Assembly: GCF_004362805.1 (NCBI RefSeq)
Contig: NZ_SNYF01000005.1
Location: forward strand, 372,001 to 436,000
Direction: 5' to 3'
Length of the DNA stretch: 64,000 nucleotides
DNA from: Algoriphagus boseongensis
GTDB lineage: Bacteria > Bacteroidota > Bacteroidia > Cytophagales > Cyclobacteriaceae
A program made the position numbers and the translations under genes. Under the pieces are notes generated by a model. The model saw only the letters and a list, made by a program, of their open reading frames with translations, searched no databases and was not told the DNA's origin. Of the stretch, positions 9,772 to 19,169 are shown one piece after another (position 1 is the first letter of the stretch; each line of letters starts with the position of its first letter).

Positions 9772-10454
9772 TGAAAAGAGGAAATTGGATTTTGCTGTTT
9801 TGTTTTCTAATAATTGGTGAGGCATTTTCTCAGTCTAATCAGACTTTTTTTACCGGCCTCTTTCCTGAAGTGTCCATTACCAAGGGTATATCGCCAACCC
9901 AAAAAATCAATTTCAAAATTGAAAATCAGGAGATAATTTTTGACAACAGAGATATTGAAAACCCTCAGTATTCTCATTATAGAACAGATATCATGGGCTT
10001 TTTTGATCAATCCCTAAGGCCTGGAATTAGTGTTGCTTTGGGTGTTTTTCACCGATTTCAGGAAGGGGAAGATGGAAATCGAATTATCCAGCAGCTTGCT
10101 ATACTTCAAAAATCTCGAAACCTCAGAATCAATCATCGATTCAGAACGGATCAGACTTTTACACGAAATGAGCCTCTGGAGCTAAGATTTCGATATCGAC
10201 TTTCTTTGGAAATTCCCCTTCAAGGAGCTGAACTTGATCCGGGAGAATTTTATTTTTTGGGTTCAGCAGAGTCTATTTTTAGCCAAAAAGGCGGGGATTT
10301 TGAAATTGAAAACCGGCTGGTTACCTCCCTAGGTAAATTTTTTAGCAGAAAAGAAAGAATGGAGTGGGGAATCGATTATAGAACTGATGGATATATCCAA
10401 GACGGATTTCGTACCCGTTTATGGGCAAAAATCAGCTATTTCTATAATTTCTGA
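9771..10454 (+). CDS. Putative outer-membrane beta-barrel (DUF2490-like)
   Basis: A 227-residue exported protein with a signal peptide (hydrophobic ILLFCFLIIGEAFS, then Q at about residue 19). The mature region alternates charged and hydrophobic residues in short strands, for example LRINHRFRTDQTF and LELRFRYRLSLEIPL, and ends with an aromatic residue (FYNF), as expected for an outer-membrane barrel. It resembles DUF2490 proteins, but the family call is tentative. The ATG at 9771 overlaps the previous stop (TGATG), so it is preferred over the TTG one codon earlier. The two products may act together in the envelope. Confidence 0.7.
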   Translation: MKRGNWILLFCFLIIGEAFSQSNQTFFTGLFPEVSITKGISPTQKINFKIENQEIIFDNRDIENPQYSHYRTDIMGFFDQSLRPGISVALGVFHRFQEGEDGNRIIQQLAILQKSRNLRINHRFRTDQTFTRNEPLELRFRYRLSLEIPLQGAELDPGEFYFLGSAESIFSQKGGDFEIENRLVTSLGKFFSRKERMEWGIDYRTDGYIQDGFRTRLWAKISYFYNF

Positions 10455-10576
10455 TGTAAAAATCAATTTTTGAAACGTAAAAAATTTGCTATGAAATACA
10501 ATTTGCTGTATGTTTACCGCATATTATTTGAAAAATACAATTCATAAGCCAAAATCACTCAGCTAATAAGTTTTTA

Positions 10577-13510
10577 ATGCAGGATAGGGGGATCAATAGC
10601 ACTTTCAAAAAGATCATTTATGAATCTTCAGAAATGGTATTTCTGGCTGATGATACCTATCCGTATTCTATTTTTTATGGCAATGAGTCTTTTGAAAATC
10701 AAATTGGGGATAATCTAAAGGAAAGAACCCTCGTAGGTCTAGGCCTAGATATTACCTCCTACATTTTCAAAGAGGAATTAATCCTAACTCATGAGAATAA
10801 GGACTATTCCTTTCAATTGGAACTTCCGCAAGAAAGTGGGTCTAATTATTATCTTTTTTATAAAGGTAAAGAGGTAAAAACTCATGGACTTCCTTCTAAA
10901 AAGGAGGCGTATAAGTTTTTCACGTCCGAATTGGATTTAATTGCAATCGGTAAGAATGATTGTTTGACTTATGTAAACCCACTGGTTTCTCCAGTTTTAG
11001 GATATTCTCCAGAGGAAATTTTAAACACGAATCTTTGTCCATTTATTTCTGATGAGGATCTTCCTGAAATCCAGCATCTCTGGAAATCTTTAAAGGAGAA
11101 CCAAAGAAATGTCATCCATACGATTCGATTTAAATCAAAGTCCGGAGAATACAAATCCTTGGAATGTTCCATTCGATTTGAATTAGAAGTCTTTTTTGTG
11201 ATCGCAAGAGATGTCACTCAAAAACTTAAAGAACAATCAGAATTTGCTAAAAGAGAAAATCTATTAACAAGTTCAAAAAATTCTTCGGCTCCAATAAAAT
11301 GGAATTTTTACGCTGTTAGAAAAGAATTTGAGCTTGAGAATCCTAACCAGGTTTCTCAGGATTTCTATAATCAATCAGGATTATCTCAAGAGGCATTGAC
11401 TACTGAGCTTACCAATTCTCTTGAGAATTTACTTAAGAAATCGACGGATTTAGAATCAGGGTTTTCAGAAAAAATTCAATTCAAAGGTGGTTGCACAATT
11501 GAAATTTCTGGATTTAAATCTTCCCTGGAACCTAATAAGTACATTGGAATATTTTCGGAGAATTCCAGCTTCATTAAACTTTCCAAAGAAATTAAGCTCC
11601 ACAAATCACTATGGCTCGAAAGTCCAGAAGCCATGGTGGTTGTCGATGAAGAGGGGAATATCATGTTCTCCAACAAGGAGGCATTAGAGCTTTTTGGCCT
11701 TGAAAAATTGGAAAGCTTAGCTCATTTATCAGACTTAAATGTATTTTTTGAAGAGGGGGAAAACTGGACTGATTGGGTAAAAGCATACGGTCAGGAAAAA
11801 TTTGTTACCCGGTTTTCGACATTGTTAATCAATGAAAAGGGCAAGCAACTTACGCTTGAGGTAGCCACAAAAAAATCCACAGTTGACGGGGATAATTTTG
11901 TAGTGATTTCCTTTAGAAATATTTCTGAAAGGATAATTCTTGAGAAAACCCTAGAGGAAAGTGGAGACTTTTTAATGAACCTTACTGAACAAGTTCCTGG
12001 GGGACTATACCAATTGGTATTGAATTCAGAGGGACAAATGAATTTCTCCTTCCTTTCAAAGGGGATTAATTCTGTGTTAGGTTTGAGCCAGGAAGAAATC
12101 TTGGAGTTTAAGGACATTTCAGTAGCAATTTCCAAAGTTCATCCTCAGGATCTTCCACAGGTGATCATGAGCTCCGTAGCCTCTGCAAGAAAACTTGAAC
12201 CTTGGCAATGTCAGTTTAGAGTGAAGTCGGGAAATCCTGATCAACCGTATCGTTGGGTATTGGGTGCAGCGAGACCTCAATCATTGGAAAATGGAGATAT
12301 GGTATGGTATGGTTACCTCACAGACATCACCAAGCAAAAAGAATTTGAAACTAAGCTTGATGAGGCTAGGAAAACTGCGGAGAAGGCCAATCAGATCAAA
12401 TCGGATTTCTTGTCCATGATTTCTCATGAATTGAGAACGCCTTTGAATGCGATCTCTGGTTCTGTCTATTCTCTTTTCCAGGAAAATCCAACTGAAAACC
12501 AAAAGACTGCATTAACCACCATCAACTTTGCAGTGGACAATTTGATCATCATGATCAATGATCTATTGGATTTCCAGAAGATAGAAGCAGGGAAGTTGAC
12601 CATTGAGAAAAATCCTTTCAACCTTCAAGATCTTCTGGATCAAATTGTAAAAGGACTTTCATTCCATGCGAAGGATAGCCAAAACATACTTGAGCTTCAT
12701 GTGTCTGAGGGACTAAATACCTTTGTAAAAGGGGATAAAACAAGACTTTCACAAGTCCTAAATAATTTGATTACCAATGCCCTGAAGTTTACAAATAAGG
12801 GAAATGTAGATATCAAGGTAGAATTGGTCGCACAGTCTAAAAATAAAATCAAGGTTTATTTCGAGGTAAAAGACACCGGAATCGGAATCGCTCCAGAAAA
12901 TCAAGAAAAGATCTTTAATGACTTTGACCAGGTAAGACCAACCTTCAGTACCAAATACGGAGGCACTGGATTGGGATTGTCCATTACCCGTAAACTTTTG
13001 GGATTGATGGGCGGTAATATCGCTTTGGAATCCGAGGTTGGTAAGGGCAGTAAGTTTTATTTCGAACTTGAATTCGAAGTTGCTCAAGAAGAACAAAAAA
13101 CTCCTGCTGAAATCTCTAGTTCTTCTCCATCCTATGAAGGATTACATTTATTGATGGCCGAGGATAATGACGTAAATGCCTTGGTACTCGGAAAAATCAT
13201 CAAAAAGTGGGGCTATACCTTTGATCGGGCTGTTAATGGTTTGGAAGCTGTGGAAGCTGCCAAAAATAGAAACTACGATTGTATACTGATGGATATTCAG
13301 ATGCCTGAAATGGATGGTTTTGAGGCAACTGTTGCCATTAAGAAATTCTCTGATAGACCCGTAATCGCTTTGACTGCCGCTGCGAAGCTGGAAATCATGG
13401 AAAAAATCCAAGAATGTGGTTTTGATGGCTTTGTGGCAAAACCTATCGACGCAGCAGAATTACTGAAGAGAATCAAAGAAGTAATCAGTGAGAAAAATCA
13501 AAGGTCTTGA
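10577..13510 (+). CDS. Hybrid sensor histidine kinase/response regulator, multi-PAS
   Basis: A 977-residue protein with no signal peptide or membrane segment, so it should sense an intracellular cue. PAS-like domains lie at about 105-220 (CLTYVNPLVSPVLGYSPEEI), 345-455 (AMVVVDEEGNIMFSNKEA) and 470-600 (with a PAC-type LGLSQEEIL region). HisKA has the phospho-accepting H617 in SMISHELRTPLN. The ATPase domain follows at about 725-835 (DTGIGIAPENQEKIF, GTGLGLSITRKLLG). The C-terminal receiver keeps acidic residues in LLMAEDND and the phospho-accepting D906 in ILMDIQMPEMDG, and ends with a FVAKP lysine motif. No separate HPt or output gene is adjacent. The REC-HPt protein at 39509-40249 is a candidate relay partner by logic only. 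The 3' end overlaps the convergent TPR lipoprotein by 13 bases. Confidence 0.92.
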   Translation: MQDRGINSTFKKIIYESSEMVFLADDTYPYSIFYGNESFENQIGDNLKERTLVGLGLDITSYIFKEELILTHENKDYSFQLELPQESGSNYYLFYKGKEVKTHGLPSKKEAYKFFTSELDLIAIGKNDCLTYVNPLVSPVLGYSPEEILNTNLCPFISDEDLPEIQHLWKSLKENQRNVIHTIRFKSKSGEYKSLECSIRFELEVFFVIARDVTQKLKEQSEFAKRENLLTSSKNSSAPIKWNFYAVRKEFELENPNQVSQDFYNQSGLSQEALTTELTNSLENLLKKSTDLESGFSEKIQFKGGCTIEISGFKSSLEPNKYIGIFSENSSFIKLSKEIKLHKSLWLESPEAMVVVDEEGNIMFSNKEALELFGLEKLESLAHLSDLNVFFEEGENWTDWVKAYGQEKFVTRFSTLLINEKGKQLTLEVATKKSTVDGDNFVVISFRNISERIILEKTLEESGDFLMNLTEQVPGGLYQLVLNSEGQMNFSFLSKGINSVLGLSQEEILEFKDISVAISKVHPQDLPQVIMSSVASARKLEPWQCQFRVKSGNPDQPYRWVLGAARPQSLENGDMVWYGYLTDITKQKEFETKLDEARKTAEKANQIKSDFLSMISHELRTPLNAISGSVYSLFQENPTENQKTALTTINFAVDNLIIMINDLLDFQKIEAGKLTIEKNPFNLQDLLDQIVKGLSFHAKDSQNILELHVSEGLNTFVKGDKTRLSQVLNNLITNALKFTNKGNVDIKVELVAQSKNKIKVYFEVKDTGIGIAPENQEKIFNDFDQVRPTFSTKYGGTGLGLSITRKLLGLMGGNIALESEVGKGSKFYFELEFEVAQEEQKTPAEISSSSPSYEGLHLLMAEDNDVNALVLGKIIKKWGYTFDRAVNGLEAVEAAKNRNYDCILMDIQMPEMDGFEATVAIKKFSDRPVIALTAAAKLEIMEKIQECGFDGFVAKPIDAAELLKRIKEVISEKNQRS

Positions 13511-14433
13511 GCCTTTGCTAAATATTCCTGGACCAAGTCCATTTCAGGATAATTTTTTGCCAGTTCAGGTAAGTACTGTAAAGCCGAAACCTTGTCTCCT
13601 TTTAAAACATAGTAAATCCCTTTGTTCCGTAATGCAAACGGATTTTTAGGATTCATTTGGATACTTTGGTTGATAAATTCCAATCCCTCGTCCAACTTAT
13701 TTAGGAATAAAAGATAAAGCCCTTTGTTGTTATAGAAATAGGCTTGGCGATTATCCAAAGTGATGGCTTTTTCAACAGCATCAAGAGCTTTTTGATATTC
13801 CTTTTCTTCAAAAAGAATCATTGATCTCAGATTGAATAAATTGGGTTCGGAAGGATTGATAGCTTCTGCCTTTTCCAATTCTGCCTTTGCTTGAGCTAAC
13901 TCTTTCTGATAAAACAAAATCGTAGCCTTATTGACCAATAGATCTGAGTTTCCAGGCTCTAATTGGATTGCTTTTTCGAATGCCTCCAAAGAAGCATCAA
14001 AATTCTCCAACTTTTCTTGAGTCAGCCCCACCAAGAAAAAGGATTGCCAATTAGTATTATCAAGATTTACCAATCGATCCCCATCTTCTCGGGCTTTGTA
14101 AAATTCCCCATTATCCAAATAGGTCAAGCCTCTTTGAAAAATGGCGTCAAAATAGGTAGGATTGAATTGGATGGCCTTTGAGAAATCGCCAATTGCTTCC
14201 TCCAATTGATTTAATCGAAGATGAGCAAGTGCTTTGTTGTAATAGGCATCAGAAAAAGTAGAATCTAAAGCAATTGCTTCCTGATAAAACTCCAAGGCGG
14301 TTTTTGGGTCATTTTCCTCCATTTTTTCATTCCCTTTCAATAGGAATCTTCCCTTTTTATCCTCTAGGCTGTCACAACTCGTGGATATCAGGGCAAAAAG
14401 TAAAATGGTTAAAACGCTATTCAGTATTCTCAT
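13498..14433 (-). CDS. Tetratricopeptide-repeat lipoprotein
   Basis: A 311-residue lipoprotein. The signal peptide ends in the lipobox LISTSC with the lipidated cysteine at residue 20. From about residue 30 to 300 the protein is a continuous array of TPR units; clear repeats include ALEFYQEAIALDSTFSDAYY, AIGDFSKAIQFNPTYFDAIF and ALDAVEKAITLDNRQAYFY. It is probably a periplasmic scaffold for protein contacts; the partner is unknown. Its start overlaps the end of the upstream AI-2E-family permease by 17 bases on the same strand, implying co-expression. Confidence 0.88.
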   Translation of the reverse strand: MRILNSVLTILLFALISTSCDSLEDKKGRFLLKGNEKMEENDPKTALEFYQEAIALDSTFSDAYYNKALAHLRLNQLEEAIGDFSKAIQFNPTYFDAIFQRGLTYLDNGEFYKAREDGDRLVNLDNTNWQSFFLVGLTQEKLENFDASLEAFEKAIQLEPGNSDLLVNKATILFYQKELAQAKAELEKAEAINPSEPNLFNLRSMILFEEKEYQKALDAVEKAITLDNRQAYFYNNKGLYLLFLNKLDEGLEFINQSIQMNPKNPFALRNKGIYYVLKGDKVSALQYLPELAKNYPEMDLVQEYLAKAQDL

Positions 14434-15511
14434 CTTCGGGCAGGTACTTTATATCCTCTTTTTCTTCACCCAAAAGTAAGGCAAAAGGTTTGGTGTGTTC
14501 GGATAAATCGAAAATTTCTCGAAGAATAGCTAATGTTGGGATTACCAAAATCATCCCTGCAATTCCCCAAATTGATCCACCCACCAATAATCCCAAAAAA
14601 GTGATGAAGGCATTCAAATTCACATTTCCTCCAACAATTTTTGGAGTAAGGAAATTTCCTTCCAAGAATTGAATTATCTGGTAGGCACCTAAAACCAAAA
14701 CCGGATACAAAATACTATCCATGGTAAGGAAAGAATAGATGACAGGTAAGGATACCCCGATCAATGGTCCGATATACGGTATAATATTTAGAATCGCTCC
14801 AATGATTCCGAAGAAAATGGCATGCTTGATTCCAATTAAGGAATAGGCCGTGATATTCAAAATGGCAAGGATGATCATTACTTTCCCTACTCCTACTATA
14901 TAGCTTTGAATTAATTTCCTCAAGCTGGAAATTCTCATTTTAACCAATACCGGGTCTTTTTCGCGGTAAATCATGACCATCATTTTTGTCAAATGATCTC
15001 TGTAAAGGAGTAAGAAAAACATGAATATCGGAATCAAAACAAGCCCGGATATTGATCCGATTGCATTCAGGGCAAAGGCAGTTATACTTTTACTGTTTTG
15101 ATTGAGGTATTCGATAAGTGCATTAGAATCTATTTTATCTTCAAGGTTCTCATTGATTCCAAATTTACTTAATGTCCATTGGTCTATTTCTCCTGCCACG
15201 CCGACCAACCTATCAGTCACGTTTGTAAAATCTTTTGTAAAACTCACCACATTGCTGATCACAAAACTGATTAGACCAACAACTAAGGCAGTCATTAGCA
15301 AAAGTGAAATGAAACAGGCAAGTGTCCGAGGGAACTTATGCTTTTCCAAAAAATTACTTAGGGGTGTAAACAGTATGGCAAAAAAACCACCCATGAAAAT
15401 AGGGACAAGGAGACCTTTTCCAACTATTAGGAAAAAGACCAAAACAATAATGAACAACATTACTGTCAATGCCTTGAGATAGGGTGGAAGGTAGAAGTTG
15501 TGGGCCCGCAT
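14417..15511 (-). CDS. AI-2E family transporter (second paralogue)
   Basis: A 364-residue polytopic membrane protein of PF01594, equal in length to the copy at 395-1489 but clearly divergent in sequence. The family motif appears as NIIPYIGPLIG. N-terminal hydrophobic hairpins are followed by a polar loop (about 100-150) and a C-terminal membrane half. It lies 52 bases downstream of the M3 peptidase gene and overlaps the TPR lipoprotein by 17 bases, so all may be one transcript. The substrate cannot be inferred. Confidence 0.9.
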   Translation of the reverse strand: MRAHNFYLPPYLKALTVMLFIIVLVFFLIVGKGLLVPIFMGGFFAILFTPLSNFLEKHKFPRTLACFISLLLMTALVVGLISFVISNVVSFTKDFTNVTDRLVGVAGEIDQWTLSKFGINENLEDKIDSNALIEYLNQNSKSITAFALNAIGSISGLVLIPIFMFFLLLYRDHLTKMMVMIYREKDPVLVKMRISSLRKLIQSYIVGVGKVMIILAILNITAYSLIGIKHAIFFGIIGAILNIIPYIGPLIGVSLPVIYSFLTMDSILYPVLVLGAYQIIQFLEGNFLTPKIVGGNVNLNAFITFLGLLVGGSIWGIAGMILVIPTLAILREIFDLSEHTKPFALLLGEEKEDIKYLPEDENTE

Positions 15512-15563
15512 GCTTTTTCTTTTGATTCTTGCAGAAGATATAGGTTCTGAAAATGAATTCCAA

Positions 15564-17600
15564 TTATTGACTTACTAGTCCAGATCTTTTCAATAATGCA
15601 TCTGGTTTTGGATCTCTTCCCCTGAATTTTCTGAATAATTCAATGGGATGTTCTGAGCCTCCCGCGGAAAGGATGTTCTCCTCAAAAGATCTTGCCGTGA
15701 CCGGATCAAAAATTCCCATTTCCTGAAATAATTCAAATGCATCTGCATCCAAAACTTCAGCCCATTTGTAGCTGTAATAGCCTGAAGAATATCCTCCCTG
15801 GAAAATATGGGAAAAACTAGTGCTAACCATAGCTTCGGGAACCTTAGGAAGCAAGTCGGTTTTTTCCATTACCTTGGATTCAAAATCCTTTAAATTTTGA
15901 ATCCCTGATGGATTTTGACTATGGTAAGCCATATCCAAAAGTCCAAAACTCAGCTGTCTTACAGTTAGATACCCTTGTTGGAAGTTTGCTGCCTTTTTGA
16001 TTTTCTCAATCAATTCCACCGGAATAGCCTCATTGGTTTGGTAATGTCTGGCAAAGAGGTCCAGGCATTCTTTTTCGTAACACCAGTTTTCAAAGATCTG
16101 GGAAGGAAGCTCCACGAAGTCCCAGTACACGCTAGTTCCGGAGAGACTCTCATAGGTTCCTCTTGCAAGCATGCCGTGAAGTGCATGGCCAAATTCGTGG
16201 AACAAGGTGGTGACCTCGTTGAAAGTTAAAAGGCTGGGCTTGGTTTTAGTAGGTTTGGTAAAATTGCAGACAATGCTGATTTGAGGTCGGCTGTCGGTTT
16301 CATTTTCTTTAAACTGCCCTTTGAATGAGGTCATCCAAGCCCCATTTCTTTTTCCAGCCCTTGGGAAAAAGTCCGCATAAAATACCGCCAAATGCTTTCC
16401 ATTTCTATCTTTTACTTCATAAGCAGTAACATCTGGGTGATAAACAGGAATGGAGGAGTTTTTTTCAAAAGTCAGTCCGTACAATTTTTCTGAAGTCAGA
16501 AATACTCCATCGATGACTTTCTCCAACTGAAAATAGGGGCGAAGGAGCTCGTCATCCAGCTCATACTTTTCCTTTTTCAGTAATTCAGAATAATAGGCAA
16601 AATCCCATTTTTCAAGATCGTTAAGCCCATCCATTTTTTGGGCGTAGGCTTTTACTTCCTCCACATCAGCTTTTCCTTTTGGCTTTGCTTTTTCCAGAAG
16701 GGATTCCAAAAACTTCATCACCGCCTCAGGACTTTTCGCCATTCTTTCCTCAAGAACAAAGGCAGCGTGGCTTGCGTATCCCAGCAGATTGGCCCGTTGA
16801 TGTCTTAGGTTTAGGATGGATTTAATGATTTCTTGGTTATCCAATTCGTCACCTTTGGAAGACTTGGTGTTGAAGGCCATGAACAATGACTTCCGCAATT
16901 CTCTATTTTTTGCATAAGTCATAGCGGGGATATAACTCGGGTAATCCAAGGTAAAAGCCCATTTGCCAGGCTGTCCTTTTTCTTCTGCTACCAAGGCAGC
17001 GGCTTCCTTGGCACCTTCAGGCAGCCCGTCTATATCGGTTTCCTTTTCCACAAAGTGTACAAACTTATTGGTCTCTGCCAGGACATTTTCTCCAAACTTG
17101 AGACTTAATTGAGCTAATTCCTGATCAATTTTTCTGAGTTTATTTGCTTGTTCTGGAGATAGATTAGCACCATTTCGGACAAAGGCCTTGTAAGTCTTGT
17201 CTAAAAGTGTAACCTGCTCGGGTGAAAGAGATTTTAAATCAATCTCCTGCTTTAATTGAGCTACCCGCTGGAAAAGCTCCTTATCCAATAAGATGTCATT
17301 GGAATGCTCAGTCAGAAGAGGAGAAATTTCTCTAGCTAGTTTTTGAATTTCATCGTTGGTTTCCGCTGAATTCAGATTGAAGAAAATAGCTGATATAGCC
17401 CCAAGCTTTTTCCCTGATTGATCCAAGGCCTCAATTGTATTTTGGAAAGTGGGGAGGGGCTGGGCTTTGATTTTCTCAATTTCTTTTTTAGCCTCCAATA
17501 TGGATTCCTTGATGGCTGGAAGGAAATGTTCGGGTTTAATTTCTTGAAAAGGAGGGGTATGAAAAGGTGTAGCAAATTCTGCTAAAAGTGGGTTAATCAT
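15564..17600 (-). CDS. M3 family zinc metallopeptidase (oligopeptidase A/Dcp type)
   Basis: A 678-residue enzyme of the thimet-oligopeptidase clan (COG0339), near the usual 680 residues of E. coli PrlC and Dcp. The zinc motif is H468-E-F-G-H472 in TTLFHEFGHALHGML, and the C-terminal region has the family substrate-binding stretch FQGGYSSGYYSYKWAEVLD. There is no signal peptide, so cytosolic degradation of short peptides is expected. It lies 24 bases downstream of the DRHyd-like/TPR gene on the same strand and is probably co-transcribed with it. Whether it is of the PrlC or Dcp subtype is not decided by motifs alone. Confidence 0.93.
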   Translation of the reverse strand: MINPLLAEFATPFHTPPFQEIKPEHFLPAIKESILEAKKEIEKIKAQPLPTFQNTIEALDQSGKKLGAISAIFFNLNSAETNDEIQKLAREISPLLTEHSNDILLDKELFQRVAQLKQEIDLKSLSPEQVTLLDKTYKAFVRNGANLSPEQANKLRKIDQELAQLSLKFGENVLAETNKFVHFVEKETDIDGLPEGAKEAAALVAEEKGQPGKWAFTLDYPSYIPAMTYAKNRELRKSLFMAFNTKSSKGDELDNQEIIKSILNLRHQRANLLGYASHAAFVLEERMAKSPEAVMKFLESLLEKAKPKGKADVEEVKAYAQKMDGLNDLEKWDFAYYSELLKKEKYELDDELLRPYFQLEKVIDGVFLTSEKLYGLTFEKNSSIPVYHPDVTAYEVKDRNGKHLAVFYADFFPRAGKRNGAWMTSFKGQFKENETDSRPQISIVCNFTKPTKTKPSLLTFNEVTTLFHEFGHALHGMLARGTYESLSGTSVYWDFVELPSQIFENWCYEKECLDLFARHYQTNEAIPVELIEKIKKAANFQQGYLTVRQLSFGLLDMAYHSQNPSGIQNLKDFESKVMEKTDLLPKVPEAMVSTSFSHIFQGGYSSGYYSYKWAEVLDADAFELFQEMGIFDPVTARSFEENILSAGGSEHPIELFRKFRGRDPKPDALLKRSGLVSQ

Positions 17601-17624
17601 AAGGTTTGTAATGCTTGTGGTGAT

Positions 17625-18986
17625 TTATTCTGGGAATTCCCATTTGGGCTCAATCAGATGCCCGATTTTTTTCATTTCGGCCTTCAATTTACCAATTTGT
17701 TCAGTAAAGCTTTCCAATTGCCAGAGATGAAACTTTACTTTTTGGGATTCTTCAACACTTAATTGATAGGTGGCAAAATCTCCCAAACCAAATGAGGCTT
17801 CAGCACGATTGACTAATATCCAGTACTTCTGGGCATTGTAATATTCTTGCAATTCCTGACCGTCTTTAGTTCCGTCATTGATCAAGTCTTGGTCATTCTT
17901 TTCTTTTTCAATGATCAACTTCCAATCTCGATCGCAGAGGTATAAAACTCTTGTCCAGGTTCTTCGTGCGAAAACTAAGTCTGCGATCCTTTCCTGTTCA
18001 TTTTGAACCAAAGGAGAGGTAGCATGATATACTAATGTTAGCGCCAGGTTGATTCCATTGTACCGGTTATTCAACAAATAGTAACTTCTTTGGTAGTATA
18101 GAATGGAATCTTCCAAATGGTTTGCTCCTTCACCGCATTCGTAAAGTTTTTTCTTTACTGCTCCAGCAGAGGAAACGGTTTCCGGGTCATTCGTATGGGC
18201 CAGATTGATGGATTCCAATAGAGCCAAAGACTCATAAAGGGAAGTAACCAGATCAGGATGAGCAGCTTTGTAAGTAACAAAAGCCAGGCGGTGAATCAGA
18301 TAGGTGTCTTTTTGTCCAGATAATAAAAGTGCAGATTGGAATAATCCTTTTGCCTTCAAAAACTCCTTGGTTTCAATCGCATCTTCTGCTTCCTGAATAA
18401 TTAAGGAAAGAGCTTTTCCGATTTCAGGAGAAGTAGGTTTTTTCTCTTGGCTTTCTACAGCCTTTTCAATCTCAGCCTGAAGTTTTGGCGGGATAAGAGA
18501 ATTCAAATAAGTATAAACTGGGCTGTCCGGTTCTTTTTTATCCAAAACTGTTTGAATTACATTTCCCAAGGCTGCCCTGAATCTTTCCACTTCCTCATAA
18601 TCGATAGCATCCCCCAAATGCTGGTAACTGTGGATCACAATATGATTCAGGTCAAAGGGGTACATCAATTTATTTTCAGAGATGACTATGGTGGTGAAAG
18701 GTCTCAAAGCATGTCGTATACCTAATTCATACAATGCATTCGCATTCAAAGTAGATAAATCAGCAATCACTAAATCTGCTTGAAGTAATTCCCGATACAT
18801 CTGTACATCTATGGAACCCGAATGGGTGATTTCGTCGGCTCGGACGCATTCCACTCCTTTGGCTTCAACTACAGGCTTGATCAGGAGTCTGTAAGATTTG
18901 TTGAGGTCAAGCTTCCTTCCGTTGATGTAGTCGGTTTTGGTTCCAAAGCCCATCACCACGAAGCATCTTTTTTTGGTATCGGCCAT
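17625..18986 (-). CDS. Nucleotide-hydrolase-like (DRHyd/NDT-fold) plus TPR-S-like protein
   Basis: A 453-residue soluble protein in two parts. Residues 5-110 look like the nucleoside 2-deoxyribosyltransferase/DRHyd Rossmannoid fold: strand CFVVMGFG (8-15), then ADLVIADLS with D76, then NALYELGIRHAL with E87 at the position of the catalytic acid in deoxyribosyltransferases. Residues 170-430 are helical repeats (ALLLSGQKDTYLIHRLAFVT and later) resembling the TPR-S/MAP3K TRAF-binding region (DUF4071-like). Such DRHyd-TPR-S proteins are known from prokaryotic conflict and signalling loci and resemble the N-terminal part of animal ASK kinases. ATG at 18986 is preferred over a TTG two codons upstream. 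A peptidase gene follows 24 bases downstream. Confidence 0.72.
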   Translation of the reverse strand: MADTKKRCFVVMGFGTKTDYINGRKLDLNKSYRLLIKPVVEAKGVECVRADEITHSGSIDVQMYRELLQADLVIADLSTLNANALYELGIRHALRPFTTIVISENKLMYPFDLNHIVIHSYQHLGDAIDYEEVERFRAALGNVIQTVLDKKEPDSPVYTYLNSLIPPKLQAEIEKAVESQEKKPTSPEIGKALSLIIQEAEDAIETKEFLKAKGLFQSALLLSGQKDTYLIHRLAFVTYKAAHPDLVTSLYESLALLESINLAHTNDPETVSSAGAVKKKLYECGEGANHLEDSILYYQRSYYLLNNRYNGINLALTLVYHATSPLVQNEQERIADLVFARRTWTRVLYLCDRDWKLIIEKEKNDQDLINDGTKDGQELQEYYNAQKYWILVNRAEASFGLGDFATYQLSVEESQKVKFHLWQLESFTEQIGKLKAEMKKIGHLIEPKWEFPE

Positions 18987-19130
18987 AGTCAAAAAGTTAA
19001 AAGTTGAAAATTAGTGTGTTTTATAAATATTATGAAAGGTAGAAATTATAAAATAAAATCATGAAAGCGAATGCTTTAGAGCCAAAATACACAAAGGTTC
19101 GATTTTGAATAAGAAGAAATTTTGATAGAA

Positions 19131-19159
19131 AAAGAAAAACCCAGCCTTAGGCCGGGTTT
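19131..19159 (-). terminator. Rho-independent terminator of the metalloprotease gene
   Basis: Arms AAACCC plus GCC (19137-19146, one internal mismatch) and GGC plus GGGTTT (19150-19159), with a minus-strand tail TTTTTCTTT. It lies directly after the stop at 19170 on the minus strand. Confidence 0.75.
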
Positions 19160-19169
19160 TTTATGGATT

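Noticed and set aside
395..15511. The two AI-2E-family permeases as autoinducer-2 exporters in a quorum system.
   Set aside because: The family name is historical, substrates are diverse, and no luxS or lsr genes are in the window.
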